DNA from: CAYOWK01 sp964407665
Lineage (GTDB): Bacteria > Pseudomonadota > Alphaproteobacteria > Caulobacterales > Hyphomonadaceae
Length of the DNA stretch: 54,131 nucleotides
Reading direction: 5' to 3'
NCBI GenBank assembly: GCA_964407665.1
Contig: CAYOWK010000030.1
Span: 1-54,131, forward strand
This document shows positions 9,259-18,026 of the stretch, one piece after another. The notes under the pieces were generated by a model that worked only from the letters and a program-made list of their open reading frames with translations, was not told where the DNA came from and made no database searches. The position numbers and the translations under genes were made by a program. Position 1 is the stretch's first letter, and each line of letters starts with the position of its first letter.

Positions 9259-10551
9259 ATGTACGTCATTGACCGTCGCCGGGACACGGGCGGGAAGTCG
9301 CTGGCGAACCGCCAGCGCTTCATCCGGCGGGCCCGTGCGCTCGTGCGGCGCGCCGTCAAGGATGCGGCCGGGAAGCGGTCCATCAAGGACGTGGACAAGG
9401 GCGGCGAGATAACCGTTCCCGCTGACGGCGTCCGCGAGCCGGTGCTGAGGCGCGGCTCGGAGGGCGGGAAGCGCGAGTACGTGCTGCCCGGCAACAAGAA
9501 GTATGTCTCGGATGACCGGATTGCGCGGCCGGATGGGGGTGAGGGCGGCGGCGGGCCGGGGGATGGCGGCGAGGGGGAGGACGATTTCACCTTTGCGCTG
9601 TCGGAAGACGAATTCCTTGATCTGTTCCTTGAGGATCTGGAGCTGCCGGATCTGGCCAAGAGGCAGGTGCTGGGGCTGGAGGAGCCGGAGCCGAAGCGGG
9701 CGGGGTACAAGTCGTCCGGCTCGCCTTCCGCGCTGTCCATCTCGCGCACCATGCGCAACTCGCTGTCGCGGCGGATTGCGCTGGGGCGGCCCCGCGGCGA
9801 GGAGATCGCGGGGCTTGAGGCGAAGATCGCCGAGTTGGAGAGCGAGGGCGGCGACGCCTCAGGCCTGATTGAGGCGAAGGAGGCGCTTGAGGCGGTGCGC
9901 CGGCGGATGCGGCTGGTGCCGTTCATCGACCCGATCGATCTGCGCTACCGCAGGTTCGAGCAGACGCCCCAGCCGGTCGCGAAGGCCGTGATGTTCTGCC
10001 TGATGGACGTGTCCGGCTCGATGGACGAGCACATGAAGGATCTGGGCAAGCGGTTCTTCTCGCTGCTCTACCTGTTCCTGAAGCGCCGCTACAAGCGCGT
10101 GGATGTGGTGTTCATCCGTCATACCCACGAGGCCAAGGAGGTGGATGAAGAGGCGTTCTTCAACAGCCGCGAGTCGGGCGGGACGGTGGTCTCGACCGCG
10201 CTGGAGGAGATGGCGAAGATCATCCAGGACCGTTATCCGGCCAACCAGTGGAACATCTATGGCGCGCAGGTGTCTGACGGCGACAACCTGCCGATGGACA
10301 ATCCGACGGCCACCGCGCTGCTGAAGACCGGCATCCTGCCGCTGTGCCAGTACTATGCGTTCCTCGAAGTATCGCATGCCAGCGACGATGGTTTCGCGCG
10401 CCGCGAGCCGACCTCGCTCTGGCGGGCCTACGAACTGGTGGCGGGATCGGACAAGCGCATGGCGATGCGCAAGGTGAGCCATCGCCGCGATATCTATCCG
10501 GTGTTCCGAGAACTGTTCGAGAAGCGCGCAAACGTTTCTGCGGAAGGGTAA
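9259..10551 (+). CDS. yeaH: YeaH/YhbH family protein (DUF444, von Willebrand A-like)
   Basis: Partner of the PrkA kinase in a conserved operon; exact biochemical role unknown. It is 430 residues, near the 427 of E. coli YeaH. The N-terminus (MYVIDRRRDTGGKSLANRQRF) and a Gly/Glu-rich stretch near residues 93-115 are followed by a vWA-like fold. The metal-site motif DVSGS is at about residues 249-253, with GGTVVSTAL further on and a later SDGDN, consistent with a MIDAS. It starts 7 nt after the prkA stop, so translation is probably coupled. Confidence 0.95.
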   Translation: MYVIDRRRDTGGKSLANRQRFIRRARALVRRAVKDAAGKRSIKDVDKGGEITVPADGVREPVLRRGSEGGKREYVLPGNKKYVSDDRIARPDGGEGGGGPGDGGEGEDDFTFALSEDEFLDLFLEDLELPDLAKRQVLGLEEPEPKRAGYKSSGSPSALSISRTMRNSLSRRIALGRPRGEEIAGLEAKIAELESEGGDASGLIEAKEALEAVRRRMRLVPFIDPIDLRYRRFEQTPQPVAKAVMFCLMDVSGSMDEHMKDLGKRFFSLLYLFLKRRYKRVDVVFIRHTHEAKEVDEEAFFNSRESGGTVVSTALEEMAKIIQDRYPANQWNIYGAQVSDGDNLPMDNPTATALLKTGILPLCQYYAFLEVSHASDDGFARREPTSLWRAYELVAGSDKRMAMRKVSHRRDIYPVFRELFEKRANVSAEG

Positions 10552-10559
10552 GGTACGGT

Positions 10560-12152
10560 ATGGCCGCTTCAACCGATCCCATGCGCAAGGTTCGCCGGAG
10601 CAAGACACTGGCGGAAACGCCGCCCGAGTCCCGGCTGCTGTTCGACGGCCCGGACTGGGACTTCGACACGATTGGCCGGATATCCGAGGCCGTCACTGCG
10701 ATCGGCGAAGGCGAGATGGGGCTGAGCACCTATCGCACGCAGATCGAGGTCATCACGTCGGAGCAGATGCTGGACGCCTATTCGAGCGTCGGCATGCCGC
10801 TGTTCTACAAGCACTGGAGCTTCGGCAAGGATTTCGCGCGCAACGAAGCGCTCTACCGCAAGGGCTGGCAGGGGCTGGCCTACGAGATCGTCATCAACTC
10901 CGACCCCTGCATCTGCTACATCATGGAGGAGAACTCCGCGACGATGCAGACGCTGGTGATCGCGCACGCCGCGATGGGCCACAACCACTTCTTCAAGAAC
11001 AACTATGTCTTCCAGCAGTGGACCGACGCGGGCGGGATCAACGACTATCTGGCGTTCGCCAAGTCGTTCATCGCCAAGTGTGAGGAGCGCTATGGCGTCG
11101 AGGCGGTCGAGCGTCTCATCGATGCGGCGCATGCGCTTCAGAGCCACGGCATCCATCGCTATCCGGGCAAGCGCTCGATGGACCTGAAGACCGAGCAGCG
11201 GCGCGAGCAGGTGCGGCGCGAGCATACCGAGGCAATGTTCAACGACCTGTGGCGGACCGTTCCCAAGACGGCGAACAAGGCCAAGCGCAAGACCGAGGAA
11301 GACCGCCGGCGGGCAATGCTGAAGCTGCCGGAGGAGAATATCCTCTACTTCCTGGAGAAGACGGCGCCGAGGCTTGCGCCGTGGCAGCGGGAGATCCTGC
11401 GCATCATCCGTCTGATTGCGCAGTACTTCTATCCGCAGCGGCAGACGAAGATGATGAACGAGGGCTGCGCGACCTTCACGCACCACCGGATCATGACCCG
11501 CCTGCACGAGAAAGGGCAGATCTCGGACGGCTCTTATCTGGAGTTCCTGCACTCGCACACCAGCGTCGTAATGCAGCCGGACTTCAACGACCGCCGCTAT
11601 TCGGGGATCAACCCGTACGCGCTGGGCTTTGCGATGATGTCGGACATCGAACGCATCGTGACGGAGCCGACGCCGGAGGATCGCGAGTGGTTCCCCGATA
11701 TCGCGGGCAAGGGCGACGCCTACGCCGTGCTGCGCGACGTGTGGGCGAATTACAGGGACGAGAGCGTCATCTCGCAGTTCCTGTCGCCGCATGTGATCCG
11801 CAAGATGGGCCTGTTCCACATCGTCGACGACCAGGACGAGGAAGAGGAAATGATTGTCGCGGCGATCCATGACGAGCGCGGCTATCGCAATGTGCGCCGG
11901 GCGCTGGCGCGCCAGTACGACGTGGCGCGGCGCGACCCGGACATCCAGATCGTTGACGTGGACCTGTCCGGCGACCGCTGCCTGATGCTGCGGCATTCGG
12001 TGGCTGACGGGGTGACGCTTGAGGCCAAGGACGCCGAGAAGGTGCTTCAGCACCTGGCCGACCTGTGGGGCTACGAGGTGCGGATGGTGGAGGCGGACGA
12101 CACGACCACCTACGCCGAGCACGAAGCCCAGCCGATGCGCCCGTTCTACTGA
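10560..12152 (+). CDS. spoVR: SpoVR family protein (YcgB)
   Basis: Third member of the PrkA-YeaH-SpoVR set. SpoVR affects spore cortex in Bacillus; in proteobacteria it is a stress-linked protein of unknown activity. It is 530 residues. The frame is open upstream through yeaH, but the ATG at 10560 (MAASTDPMRKVRR) lies just 8 nt after the yeaH stop and gives a family-like N-terminus. Conserved segments are visible: YKHWSFGK, the His-rich AHAAMGHNHFFKNNY, NEGCATFTHH and INPYALGF. The clustered histidines suggest a metal site (inference). Confidence 0.95.
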   Translation: MAASTDPMRKVRRSKTLAETPPESRLLFDGPDWDFDTIGRISEAVTAIGEGEMGLSTYRTQIEVITSEQMLDAYSSVGMPLFYKHWSFGKDFARNEALYRKGWQGLAYEIVINSDPCICYIMEENSATMQTLVIAHAAMGHNHFFKNNYVFQQWTDAGGINDYLAFAKSFIAKCEERYGVEAVERLIDAAHALQSHGIHRYPGKRSMDLKTEQRREQVRREHTEAMFNDLWRTVPKTANKAKRKTEEDRRRAMLKLPEENILYFLEKTAPRLAPWQREILRIIRLIAQYFYPQRQTKMMNEGCATFTHHRIMTRLHEKGQISDGSYLEFLHSHTSVVMQPDFNDRRYSGINPYALGFAMMSDIERIVTEPTPEDREWFPDIAGKGDAYAVLRDVWANYRDESVISQFLSPHVIRKMGLFHIVDDQDEEEEMIVAAIHDERGYRNVRRALARQYDVARRDPDIQIVDVDLSGDRCLMLRHSVADGVTLEAKDAEKVLQHLADLWGYEVRMVEADDTTTYAEHEAQPMRPFY

Positions 12153-12316
12153 CGCGCGAGTCCGAGACGGCCGCTCCCGAATTGGTGAGCGAGGGGCGGG
12201 AACTTCCCGCAAGAGGGCGGCTGGCGCCCCGCGCGTCAAAGCTGTAACGTCCGCTCCGGATTGAGCGCCGCCACGACCGGGTTGGTCGATGAGACGGCGC
12301 GCCGGGAGGGAATGTC

Positions 12317-14902
12317 GTGATTTCACGTGTTTTGCAGTGGCTGTTCGCCGCTTTTCTGGCGGCTATAGCCGTCTACCTCGTTTACTATGGCATCCAGCTG
12401 ATCGGGCTGGGCGGTAGCTGGTACTACGCTCTTTCGGGCGGGGCGCTGGCGGCCGTCGCGATCCTGCTGGTTCTGCGCAGTGAATGGGGTCCCCGGCTTT
12501 ACGCCATGATTCTGGCGGCGACCGTCGTCTGGTCGGTGTTCGAGTCCGGCCTCGACCTTCTGGCGCTGCTGCCGAGGCTCGCGGCCTGGATGGGCGTCGG
12601 CCTGTGGTTCCTGACCCCCTGGCACCGCGCGGCGATGCGCAAGGGTGAAGAGACCCATGTCGACGGTGGCGCACTCTGGGTCGGCGGCGGCATTGCTGCT
12701 GGCGCAATCCTGCTGATCGTCGGCGGTCTGCAGCGCGGGCCGGTGCTGGAAGGCACGACACAGGCTGTGGCCGAGGGCGCGCCTGCGGTTCAGGACTGGC
12801 GGCACTATGGCAATTCGTCGAAGGGCACGCGCTTCTCCGAAGTCACGCAGATCAACACGAAGAATGTCGGTCAGCTCAAGGAAGTCTGGCGCTACCGCAC
12901 CGGCGTTCCGTTCGACTTCAAGAACACGCCGCTGCAGGTCGGCGAACTGGTTTACGTCTGCACCGCCGGCAACGTCGTCATTGCGCTGGACGCCTCCACT
13001 GGCGTGGAGCGCTGGAAGAACGATCCGAAGGCCAACGTGCCGGGCGCCCGCAACGGCGATCTCTCGGGCGCCAGCACCTTCGCCCGGACCTGCCGCGGCC
13101 TTGGCTATCACGAGGGCCAGGCAGACTCGGTCGGCCAGTGCGCCAAGCGCATCATCACCAACACCACCGACGCTCGCGTCATCGCACTGGACGCCCTGAC
13201 CGGGCTTCGCTGCCGCGACTTCGGGGTCGAGGGCGAAATCAGCCTCAAGTCCGGCCTCGGCGAACATCCGCCGGGCGAGTACATGGCGACGTCTGCTCCT
13301 CTGATCGCGGGTGACAACGTCGTCGTGGGCGGCTGGGTGACCGACAACCAGGAACTGGGCAACGTGTCCGGCGTCCTGCGCGCCTACAACGTTGTGACCG
13401 GCGCCTTCTCGTGGGCCTGGGACATGGGCAATGTCGGCTACAACGGCCTGCCGGACGAGGGCGGCGAGTTCACGCGCGGCACGCCCAACATCTGGACCAA
13501 CACCGCCTATGACCCCGATCTGAACCTGGTCTACGCGCCGACCGGCAACGCCTCGCCGGACTATTTCGGCGGCAAGCGCCGTGAGTTCGACGAGAAGTTC
13601 TCGGCGGCGACCGTGGCCATCGATGCTGCGACCGGCCAGATGCGCTGGGTCTACCAGAACGTCCACCACGACATCTGGGACTATGACGCGCCGGCCCAAC
13701 CGGTTCTGGTCGACATCACCAAGGACGGTCAGCGTATCCCCGCCGTCGCCCAGGCGACCAAGCGCGGCGAGATCTTCGTCCTGGATCGCCGCACCGGCGT
13801 TCCGGTGTGGCCGGCCACGACCTGCGAGGATGGCTCTGCAGCCCTGCCGGGCGGCGAGTGCAAGGTGCCGCAGGGAACGGTCGACGGCGACTTCGTGACC
13901 GCCACCCAGCCCTTCTCGGCGCTGCCGAACTTCCGGCCGCACCGCTACGAGAAGGACATGTGGGGCCTGACGCCGCTGGATCAGCTCTACTGCCGCATCG
14001 AGTACAAGAAGATGCGCTATGAGGGGCACTTCACGCCTCCCATGCGCGGCGGCGGCGGCAATGGCGAACCCACCTGGGGCGGCACGTTCCAGTACCCTGG
14101 CAACGCCGGCGGCTTCAACTGGCCGAGCGTTTCGGTCGACGCCGACAACGGCCTGCTGATCGCGCAGCCCATGCTGATGGGCAACCGCATCACCATGATC
14201 AGCGAAGACGAGCGCAAGGCGATGTTCGCCAAGCGCATGGCCGCTGCTCAGGCCGAAGCCGCCAAGGCTCCCAAGCCTGCAGGCGATGACCATGCCACGC
14301 CGGCCCCGACGCCTCCGCCGGCTGCTGCGCCGCAGGCTCCGCGTCCGCAACGCGCGCCGTATACGGCCCAGGGCGCATGGGACCCGGCCACGCCGCGCTA
14401 CGGCATGACCGAGCCCTTCATGTCGAACTGGGCGATCCCGTTCACCGATATCGTGACCGGCGTGCCCTGCTTCGAGCCGCCCTATGGCAAACTTGCCGTA
14501 ATCGACCTGAACACGAACAAGCTGCTGTGGAGCAAGCCGATCGGCACCGTGGAGCAGATGGGACCGTTCGGGATCGGCCTCGGCCTTCCGATCGACGTCG
14601 GCACGCCGATCTACGGCGGCACGATGACGACCCGCGGCGGCCTGATCTTCCAGGTTGGCTCGATGGACTCGACCATCCGTGCGGTTGATGTGCGGACGGG
14701 CAAGATCCTCTGGAAAGCCAAGATGCCGGGCACGGCCAACTCGACCCCCATCACCTATGTCGCTCCGAAAGACGGCAAGCAGTATGTGGTGGCCTCGATC
14801 CCGAACCCCGGCTTCGTCTATCCGCGTGCGGCGGACGCCAAGCCGACGGACGATCAGGGCGGTTGGGTGATCGGCTACGCGCTTCCGGATGGGGCCGAGT
14901 AA
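12317..14902 (+). CDS. gcd: Membrane-bound PQQ-dependent dehydrogenase (glucose/quinate/shikimate family)
   Basis: Quinoprotein that oxidises sugars (or quinate) in the periplasm and passes electrons to ubiquinone. It is 861 residues from a GTG at 12317, with GGGAGGG about 6 nt upstream. About five membrane helices occupy residues 1-140, then an eight-bladed beta-propeller begins at QDWRHYGNSSKGTRFS. The active-site motif HHDIWDYD, which carries the catalytic aspartate, is present. The C-terminus GYALPDGAE matches the family. It is longer than the usual ~800 residues, partly through an Ala/Pro-rich insert at about 641-682. Glucose versus quinate specificity cannot be set by eye. PQQ and Ca2+ are needed; no pqq genes are in the window. 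Confidence 0.9.
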   Translation: MISRVLQWLFAAFLAAIAVYLVYYGIQLIGLGGSWYYALSGGALAAVAILLVLRSEWGPRLYAMILAATVVWSVFESGLDLLALLPRLAAWMGVGLWFLTPWHRAAMRKGEETHVDGGALWVGGGIAAGAILLIVGGLQRGPVLEGTTQAVAEGAPAVQDWRHYGNSSKGTRFSEVTQINTKNVGQLKEVWRYRTGVPFDFKNTPLQVGELVYVCTAGNVVIALDASTGVERWKNDPKANVPGARNGDLSGASTFARTCRGLGYHEGQADSVGQCAKRIITNTTDARVIALDALTGLRCRDFGVEGEISLKSGLGEHPPGEYMATSAPLIAGDNVVVGGWVTDNQELGNVSGVLRAYNVVTGAFSWAWDMGNVGYNGLPDEGGEFTRGTPNIWTNTAYDPDLNLVYAPTGNASPDYFGGKRREFDEKFSAATVAIDAATGQMRWVYQNVHHDIWDYDAPAQPVLVDITKDGQRIPAVAQATKRGEIFVLDRRTGVPVWPATTCEDGSAALPGGECKVPQGTVDGDFVTATQPFSALPNFRPHRYEKDMWGLTPLDQLYCRIEYKKMRYEGHFTPPMRGGGGNGEPTWGGTFQYPGNAGGFNWPSVSVDADNGLLIAQPMLMGNRITMISEDERKAMFAKRMAAAQAEAAKAPKPAGDDHATPAPTPPPAAAPQAPRPQRAPYTAQGAWDPATPRYGMTEPFMSNWAIPFTDIVTGVPCFEPPYGKLAVIDLNTNKLLWSKPIGTVEQMGPFGIGLGLPIDVGTPIYGGTMTTRGGLIFQVGSMDSTIRAVDVRTGKILWKAKMPGTANSTPITYVAPKDGKQYVVASIPNPGFVYPRAADAKPTDDQGGWVIGYALPDGAE

Positions 14903-14925
14903 AGGTCGCATCGGTTTCGACTGTG

Positions 14926-14960
14926 AAGGCCGGCTCCATCGAGCCGGCCTTTGCTTTTTG
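14926..14960 (+). terminator. Rho-independent terminator after gcd
   Basis: A perfect 11-bp stem (AAGGCCGGCTC / GAGCCGGCCTT) with a CATC loop, followed by TGCTTTTTG. It starts 24 nt past the gcd stop. Confidence 0.9.
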
Positions 14961-15062
14961 GGGCAGGGCGGATCGTTTGGCGCGAGGCCCGATGCGTCGT
15001 CCGGACCGGCGCTGACGTCGTCCGTGATGCTGTCGCTCCCCTGCCTGAAGACAGGAGGACGG

Positions 15063-15113
15063 GGCGCGTGGAAACGCGCCTTAGGTCGTCTATGTGCCAG
15101 CGTTGCCGCTGGC
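15063..15113. repeat. Two adjacent perfect hairpins
   Basis: GGCGCGT / ACGCGCC (15063-15080) and GCCAGCG / CGCTGGC (15096-15113), each with a 4-nt loop. Confidence 0.7.
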
Positions 15114-15123
15114 CGGTGCGTCC

Positions 15124-15168
15124 GGGCGTGATCGGTCCTGGTTTTGGCCAGGACCGTGAATCACGCCC
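15124..15168. repeat. 18-bp stem hairpin with one bulge
   Basis: GGGCGTGAT CGGTCCTGG, loop TTTTGG, CCAGGACCG, bulge TGA, ATCACGCCC. All 18 pairs are perfect. No gene end is adjacent, so it is not an ordinary terminator. Confidence 0.85.
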
Positions 15169-15192
15169 GTCCTTTAAATCGAGACGGATTCA

Positions 15193-15219
15193 CGGTTTTG
15201 GCGCGACGCGCCAAAACCG
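15193..15219. repeat. 12-bp perfect hairpin
   Basis: CGGTTTTGGCGC, loop GAC, GCGCCAAAACCG. The GGTTTTGG word also forms the loop of the preceding hairpin, suggesting related repeat units. Confidence 0.85.
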
Positions 15220-15734
15220 ATCCGGCTCGGCACGCGCCCCGTATCGGACGTTTGGCCCGGTGACGTCGACGGAGCCTGTTAGGCCCCGGTCCGCATCCCG
15301 GTGACGCGCGCATCAGGGACCGATCCTCCATGGTCACCCCCGCTTCGATCGCGGGGACAGGTGTTTCAGACCGCCGCTTGCGGCCGCTCACTCGGGCTCG
15401 TCCTTCCCCTTCGACACGCCGCCTTACGGCGGCTGCTCAGGGTGAGGGACGCCGTCCGCGATCCTTGCAGATCGTAAACGGCTCCTCAGGATGAGCCGAC
15501 CAGACGGTGAAGCGATGGTCGCCGCGCCGTCCGTGCGGCTGGCATTCGATGTTTCGGTGGCCACCGAACCCTCCCTTGCCAGACGCGAGGGGAGATTGCG
15601 GCAGGTGAATACCCGGTCGGGTTCAATCTGGTCGGACCAGCATTCTGGAAACGGCCCACGGGGGCCGTGGTCGTCGTGGCTGCGAGGATCTAGACTTCGG
15701 AAATCACGTTTGAGGTCAGACTGTTAAGTCTGGA

Positions 15735-15778
15735 TTCCCGCGTGCGCGGGAAACACGGACAGCAAGCTGTCCGTTTCC
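15735..15778. repeat. Pair of overlapping, competing hairpins
   Basis: First stem TTCCCGCG / CGCGGGAA (15735-15752). Second stem ACGGACAGC / GCTGTCCGT (15755-15774), which can extend outward by pairing GGAAA with TTTCC around a one-base bulge, using bases of the first. The geometry resembles an attenuator, but no downstream gene on this strand is available to regulate. Confidence 0.75.
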
Positions 15779-15900
15779 AGCAGCGGCGCTCAGGTGGTGG
15801 TGAAAAGCGCAGGATGTCCCACACCCTGACGGGCAATCCGGTCACCCCAGCTGGACATCAACCTGCCAGCCTAGGCGCGGAGGACGCTGAGTGCGCCGGG

Positions 15901-16191
15901 CTAGAAAATGCCGACAGCGCCCTGCGCCCAGATCAGGCCGACGGCCAGCGTTACGATCCCGGCAGCGACGACCATGTGGACCGGTTTGCGGAGCTTCCGG
16001 GCGGCCAGTTCGAGCAGCGCGCCAGCCCCCACCAGCAACACGCCTGCAGCGGCGAAGTCGAACATGGTCCAATTGACTTCGCTGGTGACCTGCATGGCGA
16101 TCAGCGGCGCCGCGAGCAGGGCGGCGACGAGACCCCAGCCGGCGAGGCGGATCAGGGCGGCCGAGGGCAGGCTGAAGGGACGCGTGTTCAT
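15901..16191 (-). CDS. Small membrane protein, three predicted helices
   Basis: A 96-residue hydrophobic protein of unknown function. Helices fall at about 14-33, 42-62 and 71-92. The loop between the first two reads MQVTSEVNWTMFDFAAAG, a conserved-looking signature of a small uncharacterised membrane family that I recall in other proteobacteria, with no known role. The ATG is at 16191. It lies downstream of rpmG on the same strand, but a terminator separates them, so it probably has its own promoter. Confidence 0.75.
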   Translation of the reverse strand: MNTRPFSLPSAALIRLAGWGLVAALLAAPLIAMQVTSEVNWTMFDFAAAGVLLVGAGALLELAARKLRKPVHMVVAAGIVTLAVGLIWAQGAVGIF

Positions 16192-16210
16192 TGGCAGCTC
16201 CGCATACGAG

Positions 16211-16236
16211 AAAGCCCGGAAGCAGGGCTTCCGGGC
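16211..16236 (-). terminator. Terminator downstream of rpmG
   Basis: A perfect 10-bp stem (GCCCGGAAGC / GCTTCCGGGC) with a 3-nt loop at 16214-16236. Read on the minus strand it is followed by TTTCTC. It lies about 65 nt past the rpmG stop. Confidence 0.7.
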
Positions 16237-16300
16237 CTCAGCATAGTTCAGACCAGATCAGAGGCGCCAGCCGGATCGCAACGCGTCCGGACGGGCGGCG

Positions 16301-16468
16301 CTACTTGATCTTGCCTTCCTTGAAATCGACGTGCTTGCGAACGACCGGATCGTACTTCTTCAGCACCATCTTCTCAGTCTTCGTGCGCGGGTTCTTCTTC
16401 GTGACGTAGAAGAAACCGGTGTCCGCCGTCGAATTCAGGCGAATCTTGATTGTTGCGGGTTTGGCCAT
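16301..16468 (-). CDS. rpmG: 50S ribosomal protein L33
   Basis: Large-subunit ribosomal protein, 55 residues from the ATG at 16468 (MAKPATIKIRLNST). It contains no cysteines, so this is the zinc-free form. An upstream in-frame extension to 16513 is rejected because it adds residues foreign to the family. Placement near the Nudix-rnr-topA genes matches the order common in alphaproteobacteria. Confidence 0.96.
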   Translation of the reverse strand: MAKPATIKIRLNSTADTGFFYVTKKNPRTKTEKMVLKKYDPVVRKHVDFKEGKIK

Positions 16469-16595
16469 GGCGAGACGTCTCGTCGGAGGGTAAATCGGAA
16501 CGCGCATAAACACGAAGCGGGCGGACTAAGTCAATAGCCCGTTTCTGCGTGCTTTTTCAGGGTCATACGGCCAGAAAACGTGACAGGAGCGATTC

Positions 16596-17069
16596 ATGGC
16601 GGCGAAACATCACCCATTCACCGCTGAAATTGTCTGGACGGGGAATCGCGGGACGGGAACGTCGGCCTATCGCGCCTATGACCGGACGTGGGAGGTGCGC
16701 ACGCCTGGCAAGCCGGTGATCGCCTGCTCCAACGACCCGATGCTGGGGGGCGACCCTACCCTGCACAACCCGGAGGACATGCTGATCTCGGCGCTCTCGG
16801 CGTGCCACATGCTCTGGTATCTGCACCTGGCGGCGGTCGCGGGGATTGTGGTGACCGGCTATGCCGACACGCCGGAGGGGATGGGCGAGACGACGCCCGA
16901 TGGCGCGGGGCGGTTTGTCAGCGCTGTGCTGCGGCCGGTGATCCATGTGAAAGCTGGCGCGGATCTGGAGCGGGCGGAGGCCATCCATCACGAGATCCAC
17001 AAGGTGTGCTTCATCGCCCGGTCGGTGAACTTTCCGGTGACGTATGAGGGGCGGTTTGTGGAGGTGTAG
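16596..17069 (+). CDS. OsmC family protein
   Basis: Cytoplasmic thiol-dependent peroxidase-like protein of the OsmC/Ohr superfamily, 157 residues. The two family cysteines are present: C70 in SALSACHMLW and C138 in HKVCFIARSVNFPV, so peroxide reduction is plausible. A third cysteine, C44, lies in IACSNDP. The subfamily (Ohr, OsmC or YhfA-like) is not resolvable by eye. The ATG at 16596 has ACAGGAG about 6 nt upstream. It converges with the Nudix gene, only 3 nt separating the stops. Confidence 0.9.
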   Translation: MAAKHHPFTAEIVWTGNRGTGTSAYRAYDRTWEVRTPGKPVIACSNDPMLGGDPTLHNPEDMLISALSACHMLWYLHLAAVAGIVVTGYADTPEGMGETTPDGAGRFVSAVLRPVIHVKAGADLERAEAIHHEIHKVCFIARSVNFPVTYEGRFVEV

Positions 17070-17072
17070 GGG

Positions 17073-17843
17073 CTACAGCCTCTCGCGCACCGACCCCTCG
17101 GGAGACCAGCGCAGGAAGAAGGGGCGGTTGGCGGCCTTGTTCACTAGGCGCTGCTCGACCTCGGAGATCACGTAGCGGGTGACGTTCGGCAGATCGAGCT
17201 CGCCAGCTTCTTTCAGGGTGAACCAGCGCAGGTCGGCAAGCTCGCGGCCATCGACCGGGGGGCGGTCGTCGATCAGGCAGGCGGTGGCGTCGGCCATGAA
17301 GAAGCGCGCGTCGAAGCGCTTGATGCGCATCGGAGGCGTTATGGCGCGGCCGAGGAACGAGAACGAGCGCACGCAGGGCAGCGCGCCGTGGGCGTAGAAG
17401 TCGGCCCACGAGGGCGGCACGGCGGATGTGACGTCGCCGGGCTTGCCGACGATGAGGCCGGTCTCCTCGAAGGTCTCGCGCACGGCGGTCATCGGGAAGG
17501 CGCGGATCGGGCGTTCGGCGCCGATACGGATGGCGGCTTCTTCCTCCTCGCGGAGTTCCGAGAGCGAGGGGACGTCGGCGTCCTCGTCGTCCACTCGGCC
17601 GCCGGGGAAGACATACTTGTTGGGCATGAAGACGTGGCCCGCCGAGCGGCAGCCCATCAGGATGCGCGGAGCGTCGTCGTCGAGGCGGTAGAGGATCAGC
17701 GTGGCGGCGTCGCGCGGGACCGGCGGCTCTTCGCCGGCGAGGGCGGCTTCAATGGCGATGGCGTCGGTCTCGCCGAGGGCGTTGTTGATGTCCACGCGAT
17801 TCTGCGAGGCGTCATTGTCGGGATCGAACACGGATTTTGTCAT
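17073..17843 (-). CDS. Nudix hydrolase (NUDT19-like layout)
   Basis: Hydrolase of nucleoside-diphosphate-linked compounds, 256 residues. FPGGRVDDED is followed after an insertion of about 35 residues by AVRETFEETGL. The box is therefore split between GG and RExxEExG, as in NUDT19-type CoA diphosphatases (family knowledge; substrate inferred only). The C-terminal half has PPMRIKRFDARFF and LADLRWFTL, typical of this type. The ATG is at 17843. It lies 183 nt downstream of rnr on the same strand. Confidence 0.88.
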   Translation of the reverse strand: MTKSVFDPDNDASQNRVDINNALGETDAIAIEAALAGEEPPVPRDAATLILYRLDDDAPRILMGCRSAGHVFMPNKYVFPGGRVDDEDADVPSLSELREEEEAAIRIGAERPIRAFPMTAVRETFEETGLIVGKPGDVTSAVPPSWADFYAHGALPCVRSFSFLGRAITPPMRIKRFDARFFMADATACLIDDRPPVDGRELADLRWFTLKEAGELDLPNVTRYVISEVEQRLVNKAANRPFFLRWSPEGSVRERL

Positions 17844-17964
17844 GATGCGCCGAGTCTGGCGCGACGCGGCGCACAGGGCAATGCGGCGAAGGCGCCTTGT
17901 ACGCGATGTAACGCTGGGGAAGGGGTGATGTTACCGGGTGGAGAGGTGGGCCCGCGCCCGCTCA

Positions 17965-17996
17965 CCGCTCATCCCGACTTTCGTCGGGATGAGCGG
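17965..17996. repeat. 14-bp perfect hairpin between rnr and the Nudix gene
   Basis: CCGCTCATCCCGAC, loop TTTC, GTCGGGATGAGCGG. There is no T-run on either side, so it looks like a dispersed intergenic palindrome or RNA-stability element rather than an intrinsic terminator. Confidence 0.8.
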
Positions 17997-18026
17997 AGCT
18001 CAATGCTGGGCCGGTGGATGGAGCAC

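Larger units (their letters stand above)
14961..15900. other. Palindrome-rich non-coding region
   Basis: A stretch of roughly 940 nt between convergent genes with no credible CDS. It holds at least seven strong inverted repeats between 15063 and 15774, annotated separately where strongest, and two copies of a CTCAGG(G/A)TGAG-type word (15436-15446 and 15484-15494). Mixed composition and dense palindromes suggest accumulated dispersed intergenic repeats rather than a decayed gene. Short open frames here lack ribosome-binding sites. Confidence 0.6.

Noticed and set aside
12312..12320. ATGTCGTGA mini-ORF overlapping the gcd GTG start
   Set aside because: A two-codon frame; probably coincidental, with the strong ribosome site serving the GTG.
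12323..14911. 862-codon open frame antisense to gcd
   Set aside because: Same GC-driven artefact; composition is Arg/Ala/Asp/His-rich with no domain, and gcd on the other strand is unmistakable.
15491..15727. 78-codon open frame in the hairpin-rich region
   Set aside because: No ribosome site, no recognisable sequence, and the surrounding block is palindromic non-coding DNA.
16471..16482. 12-bp palindrome CGAGACGTCTCG just before rpmG
   Set aside because: A palindrome of this length is expected by chance about a dozen times in a window this size; this L33 is zinc-free, so a Zur-type operator is not expected.
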